Shown here one piece after another: positions 26,128-33,791 of a stretch of DNA of 64,000 nucleotides. Source of the DNA: Duganella sp. BJB476 (GTDB lineage Bacteria > Pseudomonadota > Gammaproteobacteria > Burkholderiales > Burkholderiaceae_D). Positions within the stretch are counted from its first letter, which is position 1. Every line of letters begins with the position of its first letter. The position numbers were made by a program, and so were the translations under genes. The stretch spans positions 299,543 to 363,542 of the forward strand of contig NZ_QVIO01000008.1 of NCBI RefSeq assembly GCF_003416895.1, read 5' to 3'. The notes under the pieces are model-generated. The model did not search any database. It was not told the DNA's origin and worked only from the letters and a program-made list of their open reading frames with translations.

Positions 26128-26151
26128 GCCGATACCGAAGCGCGTATCGGC
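26128..26151 (+). repeat. Hairpin between PEP-CTERM and GH43 genes
   Basis: GCCGATAC and GTATCGGC form a perfect 8-bp stem with an 8-base loop. There is no T-run on either side, so it is not a standard terminator. Confidence 0.5.
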
Positions 26152-26246
26152 GGCGCTCAAAATGTGATTGGAGGGATTTTCATTCGCCCCGTAGCATGCG
26201 ATGAAAACATAACGAGAAGCGCCCCTCAATCGCACTGGAGACAACC

Positions 26247-27767
26247 ATGAAGCGTCTACTGTCATGCATGGCCATGCTGTTCAGCATGGCCTGTTCAGCC
26301 TTTTCCGCGCACGCCGCCATCACCATGAACACCAGCGTGCAATACCAGATCAAGAACGTCAACAGCGGCTTGGTCCTGGGGATAGCCGGCGCCAGCCAGG
26401 CCGCCGGTTCCAATGTGGTCCAGTGGGCCGACAACGGCACCGCCGACCACCTGTGGCACTTTATGCCGATGGGTAACGGCCAGTACAACATCGAGAATAT
26501 GCTGACGCACCAGGTGCTGGGCGTGGCCAGCGCCGGCACCGCCGACGGCGCGCAAATCGTCCAGTGGGCCGACAACGGCACCACGGATCACCTGTGGACC
26601 GTCACCCAGGCCGCCAGCGGCAACTTCCTGATTCAGAACGTCAACAGCGGCAAATACCTGGAGGTGTTCCAGGCCAGCAATCTGAATACCGCCACCATCG
26701 ACCAATGGGCGTTGACCGGCTGCACCTGCCAGGAATGGCAGCTGGTCAATACCAAGACCAGCCCCTACCCGGCGCCGCGCACCGTCAGCGGCGACGGCAT
26801 CTTCGTCCACGACCCGTACATGCTGCGGGATGCCGGCGGCAAGTACTGGCTGTACGGCAGCCACCAGACGCTGGCCACCTCGACCGACCTCAATACCTTC
26901 ACGCCGTACACCAACTGCACCACCACGCAGATGGGCGGCTATGCGCCGAACTGCCCGCCGATCGGGCCGGATTTCAGCTCCTGGAGCGGCTTGCAGACGC
27001 CGAAGGGATGGAACAGCGGCGCCAACACCGACATCTGGGCGCCCAGCCTGATGCTGGTGAATGGCACCTATTACCAGTACTACTCGATTCCCTACCTGCC
27101 GAGTTCGGGCGCCGAGGCGGTGATCGGCCTCGCCACCAGCAGCGCGCCGCAAGGGCCGTGGACCGACCGCGGCTTCGTCACCAAATCCTGGACCAGCACG
27201 ACCACGCCGCCGGCGGGCTTCACGACGACCACCGACAACGCCATCGATCCGGCGCCGTTCACTGACGCCAGCGGCAACTGGTGGATGGCCTGGGGCTCGT
27301 GGACCGACGGCACCCACCTGATGCAGCTCAATCCCGCCACCGGCCTGAAGTCCACCACCAACACCACGGTCACCACGATCGCGCGGCGCGGCTCGCCGAC
27401 GTCGGCCGAGGAGGGCCCGTTCATCTACTACTACAACGGTTTCTACTATTATTTCGCGCCGATCAACGCCTGCTGCAGCAGCACCTCGCCTTACCGCACC
27501 ATCGTCGGCCGCTCGGCCAGCGTGACCGGGCCCTATGTGGACCGCGGCGGCGTCGCGCTGACCGCCGGCGGCGGCACGATACTGCTCAGCACCCATGGCA
27601 ACATCATCGGGCCGGGCGGCGGCAGCGTGTTCAGCGACGCCGGCAACAACAACCGGCCGACCTTCGTCTACCACTACTACGACGGCAACAACAACGGCCG
27701 GCCGACGCTGGGCATCAACCCGCTCGGCTTCACCAGCGACGGCTGGCCCTACGTGATGGCGAACTAA
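26247..27767 (+). CDS. Exported ricin-type lectin / glycoside hydrolase family 43 protein
   Basis: A 506-residue secreted protein with a signal peptide ending about SAHAA. Residues 30-165 form a ricin B-type beta-trefoil (CBM13-like) with the repeated VVQWADNGTADHLW and IVQWADNGTTDHLW blocks, which contain the QxW motif. The rest (about 175-506) is a five-bladed beta-propeller resembling GH43. HDPYMLRD supplies the likely general-base Asp and AIDPAPF the modulator Asp. It probably cuts arabinan, arabinoxylan or a related polymer. The lectin being at the N-terminus is less common than at the C-terminus. The exact activity cannot be read from the sequence. Confidence 0.85.
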   Translation: MKRLLSCMAMLFSMACSAFSAHAAITMNTSVQYQIKNVNSGLVLGIAGASQAAGSNVVQWADNGTADHLWHFMPMGNGQYNIENMLTHQVLGVASAGTADGAQIVQWADNGTTDHLWTVTQAASGNFLIQNVNSGKYLEVFQASNLNTATIDQWALTGCTCQEWQLVNTKTSPYPAPRTVSGDGIFVHDPYMLRDAGGKYWLYGSHQTLATSTDLNTFTPYTNCTTTQMGGYAPNCPPIGPDFSSWSGLQTPKGWNSGANTDIWAPSLMLVNGTYYQYYSIPYLPSSGAEAVIGLATSSAPQGPWTDRGFVTKSWTSTTTPPAGFTTTTDNAIDPAPFTDASGNWWMAWGSWTDGTHLMQLNPATGLKSTTNTTVTTIARRGSPTSAEEGPFIYYYNGFYYYFAPINACCSSTSPYRTIVGRSASVTGPYVDRGGVALTAGGGTILLSTHGNIIGPGGGSVFSDAGNNNRPTFVYHYYDGNNNGRPTLGINPLGFTSDGWPYVMAN

Positions 27768-27784
27768 GCCGGCCGCGCGGGCGG

Positions 27785-29143
27785 CTACAGGTAGCGCGCC
27801 AGCAGCGCGCCGTCCAGCGCCGGGTCGAGCTCGATGTGCACGAAGTGGCCGCTGCCCGGCGCCACTGCGATGTCGGCGCCGTCGTCGGCGCGCATGCGCG
27901 CCAGCGTCAGGTCGCGGTTGCCGCCGGGGTGGATCACCTCGATGCGGTCGCCGACGGCGAAGCGGTTCTTGACCTCGACCCGCGCCCAGCCGTCCGCCAC
28001 GCCCAGCACGTCGCCGACGTACTGGCTGCGCTCCGCCTCCGAGGCGCCGCGCATATAGTTCTGGTGCGCCTGCGTGTGGTGGCGCTGGTAGAAGCCGTCG
28101 GTGTAGCCGCGGTTGGCCAGGCCCTGCAACTGGCCCAGCAGGCCGATGTCGAACGGCCTGCCGGCGACGGCGTCGTCGATCGCCTGGCGGTAGACCTGGG
28201 CGGTGCGCGCCGCGTAGTACAGCGACTTGGTACGGCCCTCGACCTTGAGCGAGGTCACGCCGATCTTCACCAGCCGCTCGATGTGCTCGACCGCGCGCAA
28301 GTCCTTGGAATTCATGATGTAGGTGCCGTGCTCGTCTTCGAGTATCGGCATCAGCTGTCCCGGCCGTCCGGTCTCCTCGATCAGGTAGGGCTGGTCGGCC
28401 AGCGGGTGGCGCGGCTGCCGGTGCAGCGACGACCACGGACGGTTGGCGTCCTCCAGCGCCTGCTGGAAATGCAGCGGGATGATTTGCGTCGGCCCGAGGT
28501 CGCCGCTGGCGTCTTCGGCGGCCGGTTGCACCTTGTAGTCCCAGCGGCAGGAATTGGTGCAAGTACCCTGGTTGGGGTCGCGGTGGTTGAAGTAGCCCGA
28601 CAGCAGGCAGCGACCCGAGTAGGCGATGCACAGCGCGCCGTGCACGAACACTTCCAGCTCCATCTCCGGGCAGCGCTGGCGGATTTCCTCGATCTCGTCG
28701 AGCGACAGTTCGCGCGACAGGATCACCCGCGTCAAGCCCATGCGGTGCCAGAACTTGACGTCGGCCCAGTTGACGGCGTTGGCCTGCACCGACAGGTGCA
28801 CCGGCACCTCGGGCCATTTATCGCGCACCATCATGATCAGGCCGGGATCGGCCATGATCAGCGCGTCGGGCTTCATCGCGATCACCGGCGCCATGTCGTG
28901 CAGATAGGTCTTGAGCTTGGCGTTGTGGGCGAAGATGTTGGAGGCGACGAAGAATTGCTTGCCGCGCGCGTGGGCGCTGTCTATGCCTTGCTGCAGGGCT
29001 TGCAGCGTCGAGAAATCGTTGTTGCGCACGCGCAGGCTGTAGCGCGGCTGGCCCGCGTACACGGCGTCGGCGCCGAAGTCGAAGGCGGCGTGCATCTTGG
29101 CCAGCGAGCCGGCGGGGAGGAGGAGTTCGGGAGCGTGAAGCAT
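27785..29143 (-). CDS. trhP: U32 family tRNA 5-hydroxyuridine synthesis protein
   Basis: A 452-residue protein matching YegQ/TrhP in length and motifs. This family supports 5-hydroxylation of the wobble uridine (ho5U) in tRNAs. The U32 signature EVFVHGALCIAYSGRCLLSG is at 164-183, with C172, C179, C195 and C199 as the likely iron-sulfur ligands. The N-terminal half is a TIM-barrel (PELLLPAGSLAKMHAAFDFG). The C-terminal beta-rich domain (about 330-452) is present. An ANR/FNR-like box and a TAGACT -10 lie upstream, suggesting oxygen-responsive control. Older annotation would call it peptidase U32. Confidence 0.9.
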   Translation of the reverse strand: MLHAPELLLPAGSLAKMHAAFDFGADAVYAGQPRYSLRVRNNDFSTLQALQQGIDSAHARGKQFFVASNIFAHNAKLKTYLHDMAPVIAMKPDALIMADPGLIMMVRDKWPEVPVHLSVQANAVNWADVKFWHRMGLTRVILSRELSLDEIEEIRQRCPEMELEVFVHGALCIAYSGRCLLSGYFNHRDPNQGTCTNSCRWDYKVQPAAEDASGDLGPTQIIPLHFQQALEDANRPWSSLHRQPRHPLADQPYLIEETGRPGQLMPILEDEHGTYIMNSKDLRAVEHIERLVKIGVTSLKVEGRTKSLYYAARTAQVYRQAIDDAVAGRPFDIGLLGQLQGLANRGYTDGFYQRHHTQAHQNYMRGASEAERSQYVGDVLGVADGWARVEVKNRFAVGDRIEVIHPGGNRDLTLARMRADDGADIAVAPGSGHFVHIELDPALDGALLARYL

Positions 29144-29165
29144 GGCGGTTGGGCAAAAGCTGCAC

Positions 29166-29207
29166 AGTCTAGGGCGGCCGCCGCCAGGTTTCCTTGTCCT
29201 AAATCAA
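29166..29207 (-). promoter_or_regulatory. Candidate ANR/FNR-dependent promoter of trhP
   Basis: On the minus strand TTGATTTAGGACAA (29194-29207) has a perfect TTGAT half-site and a weaker second half. TAGACT (29166-29171) is exactly where a -10 should be if the box is centred at -41.5. The predicted start is about 29159, 15 bp before the ATG. Confidence 0.45.
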
Positions 29208-29223
29208 AATTTCCCGGATGGCT

Positions 29224-31902
29224 TCACAGCGTCTTGCTGCACAGCCGGAAGTCGGGATCGTCCTCGTACGGGCGGATCTGGAAGCCCAGGCTGGCCATCA
29301 GCTTGAGCATGCCGCTGTTCTTGCACAGCACCAGGCCGTCGATCTCGCTCAGGCCCTTGTCGCGCGCCACGTCCATGATGCCCAGCATCAGCCGCGTGCC
29401 CAGGCCCTGGCCGCTGTAGCGGTCGTCCACCAGCAGCGAGAATTCGCAGCTGCTGAGGTCGGGATTGGCGATGTAGCGCGACACGCCGATGATGCTGTCG
29501 GTCTCGACGAAGTCGCCGTCCGGGCCCGGCGTGCGCTGGGTCAGCACCGCCACCAGCGCCATCTCGCGGTCGTAGTCGATCAGCGTGTAGCGCGCCAGCA
29601 TCGGCACCGACAGCTCGCGCAGCGAGGAGGCGAAGCGGTAGTAGCGCGACTTCTCCGACAGCCCGCGCACCAGTTCCTGCAGCATCGAGGCGTCGTCCGG
29701 CTGCACCGGGCGCAGCGTGTACTGGCCGCCGCCGCGCATCGGCCATTCCTGGGTGTAGCTGGACGGGTAGGGCAGGATCGCCAGGTGGCCGTAGCCGTGC
29801 GCCGACGGCGGCGCGGCGTCGATCACGATGCGGGCGTCGACCGCCAGCGCGCCGTGCTCGTCGACGATCAGCGGGTTGATGTCCATCTCGCGCAGCTGCG
29901 GCAGCGCGCACACCATTTCCGACACCCGCAGCAGCATCTGCTCGACCGCCTCGCGCTGCACCGGCGGCGCGCCGCGCCATTCGCCCAGCATGCCGGCCGA
30001 GCGCACCCGGCCGATCAGGCGCTGCGCCAGGAACAGGTTCAGCGGCGGCAGCTCGACCGCGCGGTCGTTGATCAGCTCGATCATCGTGCCGCCCGCGCCG
30101 AAGGTGATCGCCGGCCCGAACAGCTGGTCGGTGACGACGCCGATATACAGTTCGCGGCCGTGGCGCTTGCCGGCCATCTTCTGCACGGTGACGCCGTTGA
30201 TCTGCGCCTCCGGCAGCAGGCGGCGCACGGTGGCCATCATGTCGCCGTAGGCGTCGCGCACGGCGGCGGCGTTGAGCAGGTTGAGCACCACGCCCTGCAC
30301 GTCGGACTTGTGGGCGATGTCGGGCGAGTCGATCTTCAGCGCCACCGGGTAACCCAGTTGGCTGGAGATCAGCATCGCCTCGCCGGCGCTGCGCGCCAAT
30401 ATCGTTTGCGTGATCGGGATGTGGAAGGCCGCCAGCAACGCCTTCGATTCCATTTCAGTGAGCACCTTGCGGCGCTCGGCCAGCACGCCCTCGATCAGCA
30501 GGCGGGCGCCGTCCAGGTCCGGCTGGGCCAGCTGCGACAGCGGCGGCGGCGTCTGGTGCAGCAGCTGCTGGTTCTGGTAGAACGAGGCGATGTTGGAAAA
30601 ACCGTCGACCGCCGCTTCCGGCGTGCGGAAGGTGGCCACGCCGGCGGCGTTGAGCAGCTGGCGCGCCTCGGCTACCTGGCGGTCGCCCATCCAGCAGGTC
30701 AGCAGCGGCTTGCCGAGGCCGGCGTTGAGGGCGCCGACCGCCTGCGCCACCGCCGCCGGGTCGCCGCCCAGCTTGGGTGAATAAATCACCAGGACGCCGT
30801 CCACCTGGCTGTCGTGGCCGCAGGCCTGGACCGCCGCGCTGAAGGCTGCCGCGTCGGCTTCCTCGGACAGGTCGAGCAGGTTGGCCAGCGTGGCGTGCGG
30901 CGGCAGGCCGGGCGCCAGCGCCCGCGCGCCGGCCTCGGACAGCGTCGCCAGTTGCAGGCCCAGCTCGGCGATCCAGTCGGCCGCCAGCACGCCGGGGCCG
31001 CCGCCGTTGCTGACCACGGCCAGGCGCGGCCCGACCGGACGGTAGCGCGAGGCCAGGCATTTGGCGGCCGAGAACAGCTGCACGAAGGTCTTCACCCGCA
31101 CCGCGCCGGTGCGGCGCAGCGCGGCGTCGAACACTTCGTCGCTGGCGACGATGGCGCCGGAGTGGGTCAGCGCCGCCTGCGAGGCCGCCGCCGCCTTGCC
31201 GGCCTTGAGCACCAGCACCGGCTTGGTGTTGGCGGCGCCGCGCAGCGCCGACAGGAAGCGGCGGGCGTCGGTCACGCCCTCCATGTAGATGACGATGCTT
31301 TGCGTGGCCGGATCGGTGGCCAGGAAGTCCAGCGTCTGCGCCAGGTCGACCGCGGTGTTGGCGCCCAGCGAGACCACGGTGGAGAAACCCACCGCGTTCT
31401 GGCTGCCCCAGTCGAGGATGGCCGAGGTCAGCGCGCCCGATTGCGAGATCAGCGCCAGGCTGCCCGGCTGCGCCAGCTGGCCGGCGACGCTGGCGTTGAG
31501 GTGCAGGCGCGGCCGCTGGTAGCCCAGGCAGTTCGGCCCCAGCAGGTGGATGCCGTGCTTGCGGGCGATGCCGTGCAGCTCCCCGGCCAGCGCGCCGTCG
31601 ACGCCGGCCGACAGGATCAGCGCGGCGCGGCACTGGATGCGGCCGGCCACTTCCAGCGCGAAGCTCAGCTCGTCGTTGGGCAGGGCGATCAGCGCCAGGT
31701 CGGCGCGCGAGTGGGCCAGGTCGGCCAGCGTGCCGCTCATGCCGACGTCGAGGTAGGTCACCGGCCCGGTGTAGCCGCCTTGCTCCAGCTGGGCGCGGAT
31801 GCCGCGGCCGTAGCAGGTCTGGGTGCCGGGCTGGTCGGCCTGGCCGGCGAATACCACGATGGACTTGGGCGAGAACAGCGGCGTCAGGTAGTGGGTTTCC
31901 AT
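29224..31902 (-). CDS. PatZ/Pat-type protein lysine acetyltransferase (acyl-CoA synthetase-like + GNAT)
   Basis: An 892-residue protein with the order CoA-binding domain (1-130), succinyl-CoA ligase-like domain (140-300), ATP-grasp domain (about 480-700) and C-terminal GNAT domain (about 735-892, with YSGQGLGTRLM acetyl-CoA loop). This matches E. coli PatZ (YfiQ) and Salmonella Pat, which acetylate lysines such as that of acetyl-CoA synthetase. H247 (ALTHSGAI) stands at the position phosphorylated in ADP-forming acyl-CoA synthetases. The ATG at 31902 begins 19 bp after the HDAC stop, so the two genes are likely co-transcribed and may write and erase the same modification. Confidence 0.88.
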   Translation of the reverse strand: METHYLTPLFSPKSIVVFAGQADQPGTQTCYGRGIRAQLEQGGYTGPVTYLDVGMSGTLADLAHSRADLALIALPNDELSFALEVAGRIQCRAALILSAGVDGALAGELHGIARKHGIHLLGPNCLGYQRPRLHLNASVAGQLAQPGSLALISQSGALTSAILDWGSQNAVGFSTVVSLGANTAVDLAQTLDFLATDPATQSIVIYMEGVTDARRFLSALRGAANTKPVLVLKAGKAAAASQAALTHSGAIVASDEVFDAALRRTGAVRVKTFVQLFSAAKCLASRYRPVGPRLAVVSNGGGPGVLAADWIAELGLQLATLSEAGARALAPGLPPHATLANLLDLSEEADAAAFSAAVQACGHDSQVDGVLVIYSPKLGGDPAAVAQAVGALNAGLGKPLLTCWMGDRQVAEARQLLNAAGVATFRTPEAAVDGFSNIASFYQNQQLLHQTPPPLSQLAQPDLDGARLLIEGVLAERRKVLTEMESKALLAAFHIPITQTILARSAGEAMLISSQLGYPVALKIDSPDIAHKSDVQGVVLNLLNAAAVRDAYGDMMATVRRLLPEAQINGVTVQKMAGKRHGRELYIGVVTDQLFGPAITFGAGGTMIELINDRAVELPPLNLFLAQRLIGRVRSAGMLGEWRGAPPVQREAVEQMLLRVSEMVCALPQLREMDINPLIVDEHGALAVDARIVIDAAPPSAHGYGHLAILPYPSSYTQEWPMRGGGQYTLRPVQPDDASMLQELVRGLSEKSRYYRFASSLRELSVPMLARYTLIDYDREMALVAVLTQRTPGPDGDFVETDSIIGVSRYIANPDLSSCEFSLLVDDRYSGQGLGTRLMLGIMDVARDKGLSEIDGLVLCKNSGMLKLMASLGFQIRPYEDDPDFRLCSKTL

Positions 31903-31921
31903 GGATGCTTTCGGTGAGGGC

Positions 31922-32851
31922 TCAGTCGTCCATGCCCAGCAGGACCTTGACATGGGCGGCGGCGCTGCGTGCCAGCGATGACAGCTCGTAGCCGCCCTCC
32001 AGGCAGGAGACGATGCGGCCCTGGCTGTGGCGCGCGGCGACGGCGACGATCTGTTTGGTGATCCACGCGTAGTCGGCTTCGACCAGGCCGAGATTGCCCA
32101 TGTCGTCGTCGCGGTGGCCGTCGAAGCCGGCCGAGATGAAGATCAGCTGCGGCCGGAAGCGCTCCAGCGCCGGCAGCCATTGTTCGGTCACGGCCCGGCG
32201 CATCGGCTCGCCGCCGGAGCGGGCCGGCAGCGCCACGTTGACCATGTTGGCGCCGCGCGGGGTGTTGCCGCAGAAGGGATACAGCTGGTCCTCGAAGATG
32301 GAGCACATCAGCACGCGCTCATCGTCGCGCAGGATGTCCTCGCTGCCGTTGCCGTGGTGGACGTCGAAATCGACCAGCGCCACCCGTTCCAGGCCGTGCA
32401 CATTGAGCGCGTGGCGGATGCCGACGGCGACGTTGTTGAAGAAGCAGAAGCCGCCGGCGGCCGCGTGCTCGGCGTGGTGGCCGGGCGGGCGCACATTGCA
32501 GAAGGCGGTGCCGGCGCCCTCGGTCAGCACCAGGTCGGCGGCCAGCACGGCCGCGCCGGCGGCGCGCAGTGCGGCCCGGTAGGTGTGCGGGTTCATGCTG
32601 GTGTCCGGGTCGACCTGCACCGTGCCATGCCGCGGCGACTGCGCGGCGAGGCGGTGGATGTACTGGATGCTGTGCGCCTGCGCCAGCTGCCGTTCGGTGG
32701 CCAGCGGCGCTTCGCAGGGCTGCATGAAGTCCAGCAGGCCTTTGATCAGCAGCATGTCGCTGACCGCGCCGATGCGCTCCGGGCATTCGGGATGCTGCTC
32801 GCCCATGGCGTGTTTCAGGCAGTCCGGGTGGGAGATATAGGCTGGCAGCAT
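31922..32851 (-). CDS. Histone deacetylase family protein (AcuC/HDAH-like)
   Basis: A 309-residue zinc deacylase. Class II-type HDAC motifs are present: RPPGHHAEH (H125/H126 charge relay), DFDVHHGNG (zinc ligands D163 and H165), AGFDGH (zinc ligand D244) and EGGYEL (catalytic Y288). Bacterial members deacetylate proteins, polyamines or small amides. It is the first gene of a two-gene unit with the PatZ-like acetyltransferase, which favours acetyl-lysine removal, although an acetylpolyamine substrate is possible. An ANR/FNR-like box sits 78 bp upstream of the ATG. Confidence 0.9.
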   Translation of the reverse strand: MLPAYISHPDCLKHAMGEQHPECPERIGAVSDMLLIKGLLDFMQPCEAPLATERQLAQAHSIQYIHRLAAQSPRHGTVQVDPDTSMNPHTYRAALRAAGAAVLAADLVLTEGAGTAFCNVRPPGHHAEHAAAGGFCFFNNVAVGIRHALNVHGLERVALVDFDVHHGNGSEDILRDDERVLMCSIFEDQLYPFCGNTPRGANMVNVALPARSGGEPMRRAVTEQWLPALERFRPQLIFISAGFDGHRDDDMGNLGLVEADYAWITKQIVAVAARHSQGRIVSCLEGGYELSSLARSAAAHVKVLLGMDD

Positions 32852-32900
32852 CGTGGCCCTGCTTGCGTTGACGAGGATGTAACGAATATAACTTGAATCG

Positions 32901-32942
32901 AGTGTAATGAGCTCGATCAGATTATTCGTTGATCCAAGTCAA
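32901..32942 (-). promoter_or_regulatory. Candidate ANR/FNR-dependent promoter of the HDAC-patZ unit
   Basis: TTGATCCAAGTCAA (32929-32942) matches TTGAT-N4-ATCAA at 9 of 10 positions. On the minus strand TACACT (32901-32906) lies exactly at -10 if the box is centred at -41.5, the class II FNR geometry. The predicted start is about 32894, giving a 43-nt leader. Confidence 0.6.
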
Positions 32943-32950
32943 ACTCTGCC

Positions 32951-33661
32951 TTATGCGGCGACCGGGGTGCGCAGCGCGGCCGCCTGGCGTTGCTTGGCGC
33001 CCAACACCAGGATCCAGAAGGCAAACGCCACCTCGCCCAATTGGCAAGGGAAGGCCAGGTTGGCGACCAGGTCGTTGTATTGCGGCTGCAGCAGGCCGGC
33101 GTAGCTCAGCGCCAGGTAGGCGACGCCGTTGATGGTCAGCCATACCGCCAGGAAGCGCGGCAGGAAGCCGGAGCGGTACACCAGCGCCGCCAGCGGGAAC
33201 AGCCACAGGCCCCAGAAGATTTCCGACGCAAACGTCATCATGCTGTGCACCCGCAGGAACAGCGTCGCCAGTCCGGTGCGCTGGGCCTGGTCGAAGGCGG
33301 CCAGGAAGTCGGGGCCTTGCACCAGGATCAGGGTGGCCATGTCGTTGAGCGTGTTGAAGAAGTACAGCGGCGTGTCCATGAAGCCGAGCATCAGCATCAG
33401 CAAGGCGGTGGTCTTGTGCACATCCTTGAACAGCCGATACAGCGTGAAGGTCAGCACCAGGCTGACGGCGCCGGTCACCAGGTCGCCGGCTATGCCCAGG
33501 CGGAACAGCAATTCATTGCTCGCGATGCCGTGGATGGTAGCCGCGGCATCGCCGCTGACGAACAGCTTGCTGGGGATGTAGACCAGGCGCAGCGGCGCGA
33601 TCAGTATCACCAGCAGATAGAAGAAACCTGCGATTCTGGCGTTTTTGCTGAGGGTGTTCAT
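32951..33661 (-). CDS. DUF4386 membrane protein
   Basis: A 236-residue integral membrane protein with about six hydrophobic helices, starting NARIAGFFYLLVILIAP and including LVTGAVSLVLTFTLYRLF and the central LMLGFMDTPLYFFNTLND. This pattern is that of DUF4386, a widespread family without a known function. The ATG at 33661 is preceded by CGGAG-like sequence and by a 32-bp inverted repeat shared with the divergent serine hydrolase gene. It is a single gene. Confidence 0.8.
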   Translation of the reverse strand: MNTLSKNARIAGFFYLLVILIAPLRLVYIPSKLFVSGDAAATIHGIASNELLFRLGIAGDLVTGAVSLVLTFTLYRLFKDVHKTTALLMLMLGFMDTPLYFFNTLNDMATLILVQGPDFLAAFDQAQRTGLATLFLRVHSMMTFASEIFWGLWLFPLAALVYRSGFLPRFLAVWLTINGVAYLALSYAGLLQPQYNDLVANLAFPCQLGEVAFAFWILVLGAKQRQAAALRTPVAA

Positions 33662-33690
33662 GCGCTTGCCTTTTCGGAGTGAAGTTGATA

Positions 33691-33722
33691 TTTCATGTGT
33701 CAACAATATCTGACATATGAAA
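33691..33722. repeat. 32-bp inverted repeat, putative operator
   Basis: TTTCATGTGTCA (33691-33702) and TGACATATGAAA (33711-33722) are inverted copies with one mismatch and an 8-bp centre. The site lies between divergent starts (33661 minus, 33792 plus), where a dimeric regulator could control both genes. No regulator gene is directly adjacent. Confidence 0.55.
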
Positions 33723-33791
33723 GTCACGCAAGCTAAATTTGAGCCGTGCTACTATTTTTGCAATCTTACCCCTGCGCAAAAAGGACCTTCC

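Noticed and set aside
33717..33791. N-terminal extension of the serine hydrolase to 33717.
   Set aside because: The extension is not a signal peptide and overlaps the inverted repeat, while ATG 33792 has a Shine-Dalgarno and opens directly into a signal peptide.
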